DNA of 13,106 bases, from contig JAITAJ010000071.1 in the NCBI GenBank assembly GCA_031284185.1, positions 1 through 13,106 on the forward strand, given 5' to 3'. Positions 1 through 10,890 of the stretch are shown here, piece by piece. The translations under genes were made by a program, and so were the position numbers. The stretch's first letter is position 1. Each line of letters starts with the position of its first letter. Source of the stretch: Accumulibacter sp. GTDB lineage: Bacteria; Pseudomonadota; Gammaproteobacteria; Burkholderiales; Rhodocyclaceae. Below the pieces are notes generated by a model. The model ran no database searches. It saw only the letters and a program-made list of their open reading frames with translations, and had not been told where the DNA came from.

Positions 1-372
1 GGCAAGATTGATTTCGACCGGGTGATCGCCACGCCCGATTCGATGCGCGTGGTCGGACAACTGGGCCAGATTCTCGGTCCGCGCGGACTGATGCCGAATC
101 CGAAAGTCGGCACGGTGACTCAGGATGTCGCCGGCGCGGTCAAGAATGCCAAGGCGGGTCAGGTGCAGTATCGGACGGACAAGGGCGGCATCGTGCACAG
201 CACGATCGGGCGGGCGTCCTTTGAAGCGGAACAGCTGGAACAGAATCTCAGGGCCTTGATCGAAGCGCTGACCAAGGCCAAACCGGCCACTTCAAAGGGG
301 CAATATCTGCGCCGGATCGCCGTTTCCAGCACCATGGGACCGGGCGTGCGCGTGGATTCCGCTTCGTTGTGA
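1..372 (+). CDS. rplA: 50S ribosomal protein L1, C-terminal part (5' end outside window)
   Basis: The reading frame is open from base 1 and ends at TGA 370-372, giving the last 123 residues of a protein that is usually about 230 residues long. The family hallmark LGQILGPRGLMPNPKVGTVT lies at fragment residues 21-40, in the part of L1 that closes domain II and returns to domain I. The KGGIVHSTIGRASF segment and the C-terminal PxTSKGQYLRR.xxSSTMGPGVRVD end are also typical. L1 binds 23S rRNA at the mobile L1 stalk and helps release deacylated tRNA from the E site. In bacteria it also represses its own rplK-rplA mRNA, but that target would be upstream of this window. The upstream neighbour is expected to be rplK. 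The first in-frame ATG of the fragment, at base 22, is internal and not the gene start. Confidence 0.97.
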   Translation, partial: GKIDFDRVIATPDSMRVVGQLGQILGPRGLMPNPKVGTVTQDVAGAVKNAKAGQVQYRTDKGGIVHSTIGRASFEAEQLEQNLRALIEALTKAKPATSKGQYLRRIAVSSTMGPGVRVDSASL

Positions 373-455
373 CGGACAGGGTAAGCAAGTGAAGCCGGGT
401 GAAACCGGCTTCGGAAGAGCTTTGGGCTGCCGGGGTTCCCGGCGGATCGTCAAAG

Positions 456-520
456 ACCGCAGGTGCCGTGAAGTGCAGTTGGCTGAACGGCCCAAGTGAT
501 TTCCAGCCTGCGCAGACGGT
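456..520 (+). ncRNA. L10 leader core: stem with kink-turn-like bulge
   Basis: ACCG (456-459) pairs with CGGT (517-520), and CAGG (460-463) pairs with CCTG (507-510). This leaves CGCAGA (511-516) as an unpaired bulge on the 3' side only. Further in, GCCGT (465-469) can pair with ACGGC (487-491). A helix interrupted by a purine-rich asymmetric bulge is what is known of the L10-(L12)n binding site in rplJ leaders. The identification rests on pairing by eye, on position immediately upstream of rplJ, and on a remembered resemblance to other proteobacterial leaders. It has not been tested with a covariance model. Confidence 0.65.
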
Positions 521-581
521 GCGCCCGAACAGGATTTTCGGCGTCGGAAGCGCCGATGTTCTTGAGAAAGGTCGCCGTGGG

Positions 582-604
582 GCGGCGCGCCGATGGCGCG
601 CCGT
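582..604 (+). other. Very stable GC hairpin upstream of rplJ start
   Basis: CGGCGCGCC (583-591) and GGCGCGCCG (595-603) form nine GC pairs around a three-base GAT loop, with a possible extra G-T pair at 582/604. The octamer GGCGCGCC occurs twice, so each arm is itself palindromic. The hairpin ends about 15 bases before the GGAG Shine-Dalgarno element at 619-622 and leaves it free. It could insulate the rplJ ribosome binding site or form part of the L10 leader fold. No T-run follows, so it is not a terminator. Confidence 0.6.
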
Positions 605-618
605 GTGATGAACGAGAT

Positions 619-628
619 GGAGAAAGGA
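619..628 (+). promoter_or_regulatory. rplJ ribosome binding site that decides the start
   Basis: GGAG at 619-622 lies nine bases before ATG 632, and the longer purine run GAGAAAGGA (620-628) also matches the anti-Shine-Dalgarno. Three further in-frame ATGs at 593, 608 and 617 would add residues that L10 proteins lack. ATG 593 is buried in the GC hairpin and ATG 617 overlaps the Shine-Dalgarno itself. Confidence 0.7.
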
Positions 629-631
629 CCC

Positions 632-1129
632 ATGGGTCTCAATCTTGATGAAAAAAAAGCCGTAGTGGCCGACATTTCGGCACAGGTGGCCGGCGCGCAG
701 ACGATCGTCATAGCCGAGTACAAGGGGATCGGTGTGGCTCAGCTCACCCGGCTCCGCGCTCAGGCGCGCAAGTCGGGCGTCTACCTGCGTGTGCTGAAAA
801 ATACGCTGACGCGCCGGGCCGTTTCCGGTAGTCCCTTCGAGGGATTGGCCGCGCACATGTCGGGGCCGTTGATTTATGGCATTTCCCAGGATCCGGTGGC
901 CGCCGCGAAGGTGCTCAGCGACTTCGCCAAGACCAACGACAAAATGGTTCTGAGAGCGGGCTGTCACGCGGGCAAGGTGATCGACAAGGCGGGCGTGCAG
1001 GAGCTGGCGGCGATCCCGAGCCGCGAGGAACTGTTGTCCAGGCTGCTGGGCGTGATGAAGGCGCCGGTGACTGGCTTCGCCGTTGCCCTGGGCGCGCTGG
1101 CCAAGCAACGCGAAGAAACCGTCACGTGA
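632..1129 (+). CDS. rplJ: 50S ribosomal protein L10 (stalk base)
   Basis: 165 residues, the usual length for the family. L10 anchors L12 dimers to 23S rRNA at the base of the ribosomal stalk, where translational GTPases are recruited. The N-terminal part MGLNLDEKKAVVADISAQV followed by AEYKGIGVAQLTRLRAQ, and the LRVLKNTLTRRAV stretch (about residues 50-62), are the conserved rRNA-binding domain. The C-terminal stretch REELLSRLLGVMKAP through ALAKQREE (about 130-162) is the helix that carries L12. The start at 632 is chosen because betaproteobacterial L10 proteins begin with M-x-LNLxxKKAVVA and a good Shine-Dalgarno precedes it. Upstream is the structured leader; rplL follows after 66 bases. 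The L10-L12 complex is expected to repress this gene through that leader. Confidence 0.97.
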   Translation: MGLNLDEKKAVVADISAQVAGAQTIVIAEYKGIGVAQLTRLRAQARKSGVYLRVLKNTLTRRAVSGSPFEGLAAHMSGPLIYGISQDPVAAAKVLSDFAKTNDKMVLRAGCHAGKVIDKAGVQELAAIPSREELLSRLLGVMKAPVTGFAVALGALAKQREETVT

Positions 1130-1195
1130 GGCGAGATACCGTCATCGACGGGTCGACCTCCCATTCCGAAATTCTGATTTTAGGAGCAAGCAATC

Positions 1196-1573
1196 ATGGC
1201 AATCAGCAAAGAAGACATCCTGGAAGCCGTTGGCAACATGACGGTGATGGATTTGAACGATCTGGTCAAGGCGTTTGAAGAAAAATTCGGCGTTTCCGCC
1301 GCCGCGATGGCCGTGGCCGGTCCGGCCGCCGGCGCGGCGGCTGCGGCGCCCGTCGAGGAGCAAACCGAATTCACGGTCGTTCTGACGTCTTTCGGCGAGA
1401 AGAAAGTGGACGTCATCAAGGTCGTCCGCGCGGCGACGGGGCTGGGACTGAAAGAAGCCAAGGATCTCGTCGACGGCGCTCCGAAGCCCGTCAAGGAAGG
1501 AATTGCCAAGGCCGATGCCGAAGCGCTCAAGAAACAGCTTGAGGACGCGGGCGCCAAGGTCGAAGTCAAATAA
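1196..1573 (+). CDS. rplL: 50S ribosomal protein L7/L12
   Basis: 125 residues, normal length. The N-terminal dimerisation helices (1-32, with DILEAVGNMTVMDLNDLVKA) bind L10. A flexible Ala/Gly/Pro-rich hinge spans about 35-56. The C-terminal globular domain (58-125) has a beta-alpha-alpha-beta-alpha-beta fold and includes KVDVIKVVRAATGLGLKEAK and the end EALKKQLEDAGAKVEVK. This domain contacts EF-G, EF-Tu, IF2 and RF3 and stimulates their GTPase cycle. The start is supported by AGGAG at 1182-1186, nine bases before ATG. L12 is the only multi-copy ribosomal protein, so extra output relative to rpoB is needed. The terminator-like hairpins just downstream fit that need. Confidence 0.98.
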   Translation: MAISKEDILEAVGNMTVMDLNDLVKAFEEKFGVSAAAMAVAGPAAGAAAAAPVEEQTEFTVVLTSFGEKKVDVIKVVRAATGLGLKEAKDLVDGAPKPVKEGIAKADAEALKKQLEDAGAKVEVK

Positions 1574-1590
1574 CTCCGCTTTCGCGCGTG

Positions 1591-1626
1591 GGCTGGCTGC
1601 TTTCGGGCAGCCGGCCTTTCGTGTTT
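1591..1626 (+). terminator. rplL-rpoB attenuator (terminator-like hairpin 1)
   Basis: GGCTGGCTGC (1591-1600) pairs with GCAGCCGGCC (1607-1616) through ten pairs including one T-G wobble, around a TTTCGG loop. The stem is followed by the T-rich but interrupted tail TTTCGTGTTT (1617-1626). It begins 18 bases after the rplL stop. The broken T-run suggests incomplete termination, which suits a site that reduces but does not stop transcription into rpoBC. A partial terminator at this position is well known in E. coli. Confidence 0.7.
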
Positions 1627-1697
1627 CCCGGAAATCGTAAAAATTGGCTTTCGTCACATGGCGGTGAAATGCGTGGCGCATGGACGCAAGCACGTGC

Positions 1698-1728
1698 GGC
1701 GGCAGAAAATGCCGTCCGGTTTTTCGTT
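1698..1728 (+). terminator. Second terminator-like hairpin before rpoB
   Basis: GGCGGCA (1698-1704) pairs with TGCCGTC (1710-1716), seven pairs with one wobble, around a GAAAA loop. CGG then TTTTT (1720-1724) and CGTTT follow. The T-run starts three bases after the stem, so it is weaker than an ideal terminator. It may be a second attenuation site or an RNA-processing site. The rest of the 1574-1802 gap includes an imperfect inverted repeat near 1739-1760 and no supported gene or promoter. Confidence 0.45.
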
Positions 1729-1802
1729 TGTCCGTTGCTCCGGGGTTGGCAGACCCGGGGTGAATACGCTGGTGAATCATGCCTTGTGAGCTCAGAGCGA
1801 CC

Positions 1803-4800
1803 ATGACCTATTCCTACACCGAGAAAAAACGTATCCGCAAAAGTTTCGCCAAGCGTGCTCGTGTGCTTGACGTTCCGTTCTTGCTGGCAACACAACTGGA
1901 ATCCTTTACTTCCTTCCTTCAGGCGGCGGTTCCATCCGCGCAACGGAAGATCCAGGGCCTTCAGGCGGCCTTTACCTCGATTTTTCCCATCGTCAGTCAC
2001 AGCGGCAACGCGCGCCTCGAGTTCGTCAGCTACACGCTCACCGACCCCGCGTTCGACGTCAAGGAGTGTCAGCAGCGCGGCCTGACCTTCGCATCGGCGC
2101 TGCGCGCCAAGGTTCGTCTGGTCATCCTCGACCGGGAATCGCCGGACACCATCAAGGAAGTCAAGGAGCAGGAAGTGTACATGGGCGAGATTCCGCTCAT
2201 GACGGCCACCGGCTCGTTCGTCATCAACGGTACGGAGCGCGTCATCGTATCGCAGCTACACCGCTCCCCGGGGGTGTTCTTCGAGCATGACCGCGGCAAG
2301 ACGCACAGTTCGGGCAAGCTCCTGTTTTCCGCGCGGGTGATCCCCTATCGCGGTTCATGGCTGGACTTCGAGTTCGATCCGAAGGACATCCTGTTCTTCC
2401 GCGTCGACCGCCGCCGCAAGATGCCGGTCACGACCTTGCTCAAGGCCATCGGGCTGACGCCGGAACAGATTCTGCGCGAGTTTTTCGAGTTCGATACTTT
2501 TGAAATCAACAAGAAAAAAGTGATCGAGTTCCATTTGGTGCCCGAGCGTCTGCGTGGAGAAATGGCGCGTTTCGATTTTTGCGACGCCAACGGAAAAGTG
2601 ATCGTGGCCAAGGACAAGCGGATCACGGCCAGGCACATACGCGAACTCGACGCGGCGGGCGTCAGAAAGATTCCGGTGCTCGAAGATTTCGTCATTGGCC
2701 GTGTCGTGGCGCAGAACGTCGTGGACAAGGACACGGGCGAGATCATCGCCAACGCCAATGAGGAAATCACCGAGAACCTGCTGGCCAAACTGGTCGAAGT
2801 CGGTGTCGATACCTTGCGGACGCTGTACATCAACGATCTGGACTGCGGTGGATTCATTTCGCAGACCCTGCGCATGGACGAAACCGCTTCCAGGCAGGCC
2901 GCGCGCATCGCCATCTATCGAATGATGCGTCCCGGCGAGCCTCCGACCGAGGAAGCCGTGGAAATCCTGTTCAACGGCCTGTTCTACTCGGATGAGCGCT
3001 ATGACCTGTCGACGGTCGGCAGGATGAAATTCAACCGCAGGGTGGCGCGCGAGGACGTGGTCGAACACAAGGTCATGGTCAAGCACGCGCCGGCCAAGCG
3101 TGACGCCATCGTGAACGCCATCGTCAAGGCCGTCGGCGGGGACGCGGAAGTGGTCGATTTCCTGTTGAGCGAGCTGAAATACGGCATACGCGCCGTCGCG
3201 GAGAATCTGAGCGAAACCGAGGCCACCGCGCTGCTGGAGAAACTTCGCAGTCTCGGCGTCGCCGGCGAGGCGCGCGAGCAATTGACCTTGTCGCCCCGCG
3301 ACATCGTCGAAGTCATCAAGATTCTCGTCGATCTGCGCAACGGACACGGTGAAGTCGACGACATCGACCATTTGGGCAACCGGCGTGTCCGTTCCGTCGG
3401 GGAGTTGGCCGAAAACCAGTTCCGCGCGGGGCTGGTGCGTGTCGAGCGCGCGGTCAAGGAGCGCTTGTCGCAGGCCGAGGCGGACAACCTGATGCCGCAC
3501 GACCTGATCAACGCCAAGCCGATTTCCGCCGCGGTCAAGGAATTTTTCGGTTCGAGCCAGCTCTCGCAGTTCATGGATCAGACCAATCCGCTTTCGGAAA
3601 TCACGCACAAGCGCCGGGTTTCCGCGCTCGGTCCGGGCGGCCTCACGCGCGAGCGCGCCGGCTTTGAAGTGCGTGACGTGCATCCGACGCACTATGGCCG
3701 CGTCTGCCCGATCGAGACGCCGGAAGGCCCGAACATCGGCCTGATCAACTCGCTGGCCCTGTATGCCCGCACCAACGCGTACGGTTTCCTGGAGACCGCC
3801 TACCGCAAGGTGATCGATGGAAAAGTGACCGACCAGATCGAGTATCTGTCCGCCATCGAGGAAGGAAACTACATCGTTGCCCAGGCCAACGCCGCCCTGG
3901 GCGCGGACGGCGAACTGCTCGACGAATTGGTGACCTGCCGCGAAAAGGGCGAAACCATCCTGGCAGAGCCGCAGCGTGTCAATTATATGGACGTCGCGCC
4001 CGGCCAGATCGTTTCGGTGGCGGCTTCGCTGATTCCGTTCCTGGAGCACGACGATGCGAACCGGGCGCTGATGGGGGCCAACATGCAGCGTCAGGCCGTT
4101 CCCTGCCTGCGCCCGGAGAAGCCCGTCGTGGGTACCGGCATCGAGCGCACGGTGGCCGTCGACTCGGGCACCGCGGTGCAGGCCCTGCGCGGCGGCCAGG
4201 TCGACTACGTCGACGCCTCGCGCATCGTGGTTCGCGTCAACGACGAGGAAACGGTTCCGGGCGAGGTGGGTGTCGACATCTACAATCTGGTGAAATACAC
4301 CCGCTCCAACCAGAACACCAACATCAACCAGCGTCCGCTGGTGGCCGTGGGCGACCTCATCGCCAAGGGCGACGTGGTGGCCGACGGCGCGTCGACCGAC
4401 AAGGGGGAACTGGCGCTCGGCCAGAACATGCTGATCGCGTTCATGCCCTGGAACGGCTACAACTTCGAGGACTCGATCCTGATTTCCGAACGGGTCGTCG
4501 CCGAAGATCGCTTCACTTCGATCCACATCGAGGAATTGACCGTCGTGGCGCGCGACACCAAACTGGGGCCCGAGGAAATCACTCGCGACATCGCGTCGCT
4601 GGGCGAGGCGCAGCTCTCGCGGCTCGACGAGTCGGGCATCGTCTATATCGGCGCCGAGGTCGACACCGGCGACGTGCTGGTCGGCAAGGTGACGCCCAAG
4701 GGCGAAACCCAACTGACTCCCGAAGAGAAGCTGTTGCGCGCGATTTTCGGCGAGAAGGCTTCCGACGTGAAGGATACCTCCCTGCGCGTCCCGTCGGGCA

Positions 4801-6089
4801 TCGCCGGGACGGTCATCGACGTACAGGTATTCACCCGCGAGGGCATCGAGCGCGACAAGCGCGCGCAATCGATCATCGACGACCATCTGCGCGGCTACAA
4901 GCTCGATCTGGCCGACCAGTTGCGTATCGTCGAACGCGACGCCTTCGCCCGTGTCGAGCGTCTGATCCTGGGCAAGAGCGCCAACGGCGGCCCGAAGCGT
5001 CTGCCCAAGGGTTCCGAGCTTACCCGCGCGTATCTCGACGGAATCGACCCGCACCACTGGTTCGACATCCGCATGGCCGACGAGGACGTGGCGCATCAGC
5101 TCGAATCCCTGCGCGAGAGTCTGGAGCAGACGCGCAAGGACTTCGACGTGGCCTTCGAGGAAAAGCGCAAGAAACTGACGCAGGGCGACGAACTGCCGCC
5201 GGGCGTGCAGAAGATGGTCAAGGTTTACGTCGCCGTCAAGCGCCGTCTCCAGTCGGGCGACAAGATGGCCGGTCGTCACGGAAACAAGGGGGTCGTCTCG
5301 CGCATCATTCCGGTGGAGGACATGCCGTACATGGCCGACGGGCGGCCGGTCGACATCGTGCTGAACCCGCTGGGCGTTCCGTCGCGGATGAACGTCGGCC
5401 AGGTGCTGGAAGTGCATCTCGGGCTGGCGGCCAAGGGCCTGGGCTTCAAGATCGGCGAAATGCTCCGCCGTCAGGCCAATGCCAAGGAGCTGCGCGAATT
5501 TCTCGGCAAGGTTTACAACAGCAATGGCCGACCGGAAAACCTCGACGAACTCAACGACCCGGAGATCGCCGAAATGGCCAGGAACCTGGAGGCGGGCGTG
5601 CCGTTTGCCACGCCGGTGTTCGACGGCGCCCACGAGGCGGAAATCAAGGAAATGCTGCGTCTGGCGGAAATGCCCGAATCCGGTCAGATGACCCTGTACG
5701 ACGGTCGCACCGGCGAGGCTTTCGAGCGTCCGGTGACGGTGGGATACATGCACATGCTCAAACTGCACCACCTGGTCGACGACAAGATGCACGCGCGTTC
5801 GACGGGGCCCTACTCGCTGGTGACGCAGCAGCCCTTGGGCGGCAAGGCGCAATTCGGCGGGCAGCGTTTTGGCGAGATGGAAGTCTGGGCGCTCGAAGCC
5901 TATGGCGCGTCCTATGTCCTGCAAGAGATGCTGACGGTCAAATCGGACGACGTGAACGGCCGAACCAAGGTATACGAAAACATCGTCAAGGGCGATCACA
6001 AGATCGACGCCGGCATGCCGGAGTCGTTCAACGTGCTGGTCAAGGAAATCCGTTCCCTGGCGATCGACATCGACCTCGAACGCTATTGA
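1803..6089 (+). CDS. rpoB: DNA-directed RNA polymerase subunit beta
   Basis: 1428 residues, somewhat longer than the 1340-1390 common in related bacteria. Beta forms one pincer of the polymerase and part of the active site. The start MTYSYTEKKRIRKSFAKR matches the family. An upstream in-frame ATG at 1779 would add eight unsupported residues; the Shine-Dalgarno is weak (GAG-rich 1795-1800). Landmarks: GRMKFNR at 406-412; the rifampicin pocket GSSQLSQFMDQ to SALGPGG from about residue 583, with D592, H602 and S607 (E. coli D516, H526, S531) all wild type; MPWNGYNFEDSILISE; GDKMAGRHGNKG with K1154 and K1162 (E. coli K1065, K1073); C-terminal MPESFNVLVKEIRSLAIDIDLERY. Both large proteobacterial insertions appear present (roughly 245-365, and around the YLDGIDPHHWFDIR region). 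The extra length is mostly a segment at 421-492, described separately. rpoC follows after 82 bases. Confidence 0.99.
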   Translation: MTYSYTEKKRIRKSFAKRARVLDVPFLLATQLESFTSFLQAAVPSAQRKIQGLQAAFTSIFPIVSHSGNARLEFVSYTLTDPAFDVKECQQRGLTFASALRAKVRLVILDRESPDTIKEVKEQEVYMGEIPLMTATGSFVINGTERVIVSQLHRSPGVFFEHDRGKTHSSGKLLFSARVIPYRGSWLDFEFDPKDILFFRVDRRRKMPVTTLLKAIGLTPEQILREFFEFDTFEINKKKVIEFHLVPERLRGEMARFDFCDANGKVIVAKDKRITARHIRELDAAGVRKIPVLEDFVIGRVVAQNVVDKDTGEIIANANEEITENLLAKLVEVGVDTLRTLYINDLDCGGFISQTLRMDETASRQAARIAIYRMMRPGEPPTEEAVEILFNGLFYSDERYDLSTVGRMKFNRRVAREDVVEHKVMVKHAPAKRDAIVNAIVKAVGGDAEVVDFLLSELKYGIRAVAENLSETEATALLEKLRSLGVAGEAREQLTLSPRDIVEVIKILVDLRNGHGEVDDIDHLGNRRVRSVGELAENQFRAGLVRVERAVKERLSQAEADNLMPHDLINAKPISAAVKEFFGSSQLSQFMDQTNPLSEITHKRRVSALGPGGLTRERAGFEVRDVHPTHYGRVCPIETPEGPNIGLINSLALYARTNAYGFLETAYRKVIDGKVTDQIEYLSAIEEGNYIVAQANAALGADGELLDELVTCREKGETILAEPQRVNYMDVAPGQIVSVAASLIPFLEHDDANRALMGANMQRQAVPCLRPEKPVVGTGIERTVAVDSGTAVQALRGGQVDYVDASRIVVRVNDEETVPGEVGVDIYNLVKYTRSNQNTNINQRPLVAVGDLIAKGDVVADGASTDKGELALGQNMLIAFMPWNGYNFEDSILISERVVAEDRFTSIHIEELTVVARDTKLGPEEITRDIASLGEAQLSRLDESGIVYIGAEVDTGDVLVGKVTPKGETQLTPEEKLLRAIFGEKASDVKDTSLRVPSGIAGTVIDVQVFTREGIERDKRAQSIIDDHLRGYKLDLADQLRIVERDAFARVERLILGKSANGGPKRLPKGSELTRAYLDGIDPHHWFDIRMADEDVAHQLESLRESLEQTRKDFDVAFEEKRKKLTQGDELPPGVQKMVKVYVAVKRRLQSGDKMAGRHGNKGVVSRIIPVEDMPYMADGRPVDIVLNPLGVPSRMNVGQVLEVHLGLAAKGLGFKIGEMLRRQANAKELREFLGKVYNSNGRPENLDELNDPEIAEMARNLEAGVPFATPVFDGAHEAEIKEMLRLAEMPESGQMTLYDGRTGEAFERPVTVGYMHMLKLHHLVDDKMHARSTGPYSLVTQQPLGGKAQFGGQRFGEMEVWALEAYGASYVLQEMLTVKSDDVNGRTKVYENIVKGDHKIDAGMPESFNVLVKEIRSLAIDIDLERY
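3063..3278 (+). other. RpoB lineage-specific insertion, L7/L12 CTD-like candidate
   Basis: This part of rpoB codes for residues 421-492. In E. coli and Burkholderia beta, as I recall them, only about 15 residues separate GRMKFNR from the DI-x-x-V/T-I/M-K...LRNG stretch. Here 86 do, an excess of about 70. Predicted elements in order: strand KVMVKH, helix KRDAIVNAIVKAVGG, helix DAEVVDFLLSELKYG, strand IRAVAEN, helix ETEATALLEKLRSLG, short strand AGEARE. That is the topology of the L7/L12 C-terminal domain and the related ClpS fold. Reading frame and codon use continue unchanged through it, so it is not a frameshift artefact. It lies between the beta lobe and the rifampicin pocket and should be exposed on the surface. 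Function is unknown. Confidence 0.6.
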
Positions 6090-6112
6090 GCGGCGAACGA
6101 AACGGTGACAGC

Positions 6113-6135
6113 GGCCCGGGCGGCTGGCCCGGGCC
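6113..6135 (+). other. rpoB-rpoC intercistronic hairpin
   Basis: GGCCCGGGC (6113-6121) and GCCCGGGCC (6127-6135) form nine GC pairs around a five-base GGCTG loop. It lies 23 bases after the rpoB stop and is followed by TGAAGAAATTGGG, with no T-run, so termination is unlikely. It may protect or mark the mRNA for processing between rpoB and rpoC. It ends 25 bases before the rpoC Shine-Dalgarno. Confidence 0.6.
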
Positions 6136-6171
6136 TGAAGAAATTGGGTTCTGCCCGAACGGAGCATACGT

Positions 6172-10391
<4,220 letters not shown>

Positions 10392-10395
<4 letters not shown>

Positions 10396-10420
10396 CTTGA
10401 GTCCTGTTTGGCCATAGAAT
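10392..10420 (+). promoter_or_regulatory. Predicted sigma70 promoter for rpsL-rpsG-fusA
   Basis: The -35 box TTGACT (10392-10397) and -10 box TAGAAT (10415-10420) are separated by exactly 17 bases and each differs from consensus at one position. The -35 box overlaps the rpoC stop codon TGA (10393-10395). Transcription should start near 10427, leaving a leader of about 68 bases before rpsL. That leader includes an eight-T run (10462-10469) with no stable stem before it, so it is not a terminator. The str operon can therefore be transcribed independently of rpoBC as well as by readthrough. Confidence 0.75.
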
Positions 10421-10494
10421 CGTCGGTCTTTTTCAGCCAAGGCGGGTGTTCGTCGCGTTGATTTTTTTTGCAGGAACCGGAGTTCAAGGAAAAT

Positions 10495-10872
10495 ATGCCA
10501 ACCATCAACCAGCTTGTTCGTAAGCCCCGCGAAGCGGTGCGCGCCAAGAGCAAAGTTCCCGCTCTGGAAAATTGCCCGCAGAAACGCGGCGTCTGTACCC
10601 GTGTCTATACCACCACGCCGAAAAAGCCGAACTCGGCCTTGCGCAAGGTATGCAAGGTGCGCCTGACCAATAGTTTCGAGGTCATCTCGTACATCGGCGG
10701 CGAAGGGCACAACCTTCAGGAACACTCGGTGGTGCTGATCCGCGGCGGCCGGGTGAAGGACCTGCCCGGCGTGCGTTACCACACCGTGCGTGGCTCGCTT
10801 GATACGCAGGGCGTCAAGGATCGCAAGCAGGGCCGTTCGAAATACGGTACGAAGCGTCCGAAGGCGGCCTGA
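10495..10872 (+). CDS. rpsL: 30S ribosomal protein S12
   Basis: 125 residues, the common betaproteobacterial length. S12 sits at the decoding centre and controls tRNA selection accuracy. Nearly the whole sequence matches the family: MPTINQLVRKPR at the N-terminus, then CPQKRGVCTRVYTTTPKKPN, the GGEGHNLQEHSVVLIRGGRV stretch and KRPKA at the end. Lys43 and Lys88 (counting Met), where streptomycin-resistance substitutions occur, are wild type. Asp89 in the RVKDLPG loop is the residue that RimO methylthiolates in other bacteria. The start at 10495 is chosen over an in-frame start at 10468, which would add nine unmatched residues. AAGGA (10486-10490) is close, four bases from the ATG, while GGAG at 10479-10482 is twelve bases away. 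Confidence 0.98.
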   Translation: MPTINQLVRKPREAVRAKSKVPALENCPQKRGVCTRVYTTTPKKPNSALRKVCKVRLTNSFEVISYIGGEGHNLQEHSVVLIRGGRVKDLPGVRYHTVRGSLDTQGVKDRKQGRSKYGTKRPKAA

Positions 10873-10890
10873 TCGCCGCTTGAGTAAGTG

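Larger units (their letters stand above)
373..631 (+). promoter_or_regulatory. Structured rplA-rplJ intergenic region, probable L10 leader
   Basis: This 259-nt gap has no credible gene but is dense in inverted repeats. Seen directly: hairpin A 391-398/405-412 (8 bp, GAAGCCGG/CCGGCTTC); hairpin B 427-434/438-445 (8 pairs, one wobble); a long stem C 456-463/507-520 with an asymmetric bulge; hairpin D 538-543/551-556 (6 bp); and hairpin E 582-591/595-604 just before the gene. In bacteria the L10-(L12)n complex binds the mRNA leader of rplJ and represses its translation, using a bulged helix that mimics its 23S rRNA site. Stem C is the best candidate for that target. I see no convincing sigma70 promoter here and no hairpin followed by a T-run, so readthrough from rplA is likely. 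A promoter inside rplA or upstream of the window cannot be excluded. Confidence 0.75.

Noticed and set aside
399..608. 69-codon plus-strand frame in the rplA-rplJ gap
   Set aside because: It begins inside the loop of hairpin A and crosses the L10 leader stems; the base pattern is explained by RNA structure, not coding.
1150..1157. Palindrome GGTCGACC in the rplJ-rplL gap as an operator
   Set aside because: Eight bases only, not repeated nearby, and expected by chance in GC-rich DNA; stalk genes are controlled at the RNA level.
1588..1806. 72-codon plus-strand frame in the rplL-rpoB gap
   Set aside because: It starts next to and runs through the attenuator hairpins, overlaps the rpoB start in another frame, and has no ribosome binding site or recognisable sequence.
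3549..3629. Rifampicin resistance substitutions in rpoB
   Set aside because: The main resistance positions (equivalents of D516, H526, S531) are wild type; the N518-to-Thr and I530-to-Val differences are the normal betaproteobacterial residues as I recall them.
10462..10469. Eight-T run before rpsL considered as a terminator tail
   Set aside because: No GC-rich stem lies directly before it; the preceding bases do not pair stably. It is more likely part of the S12 mRNA leader.
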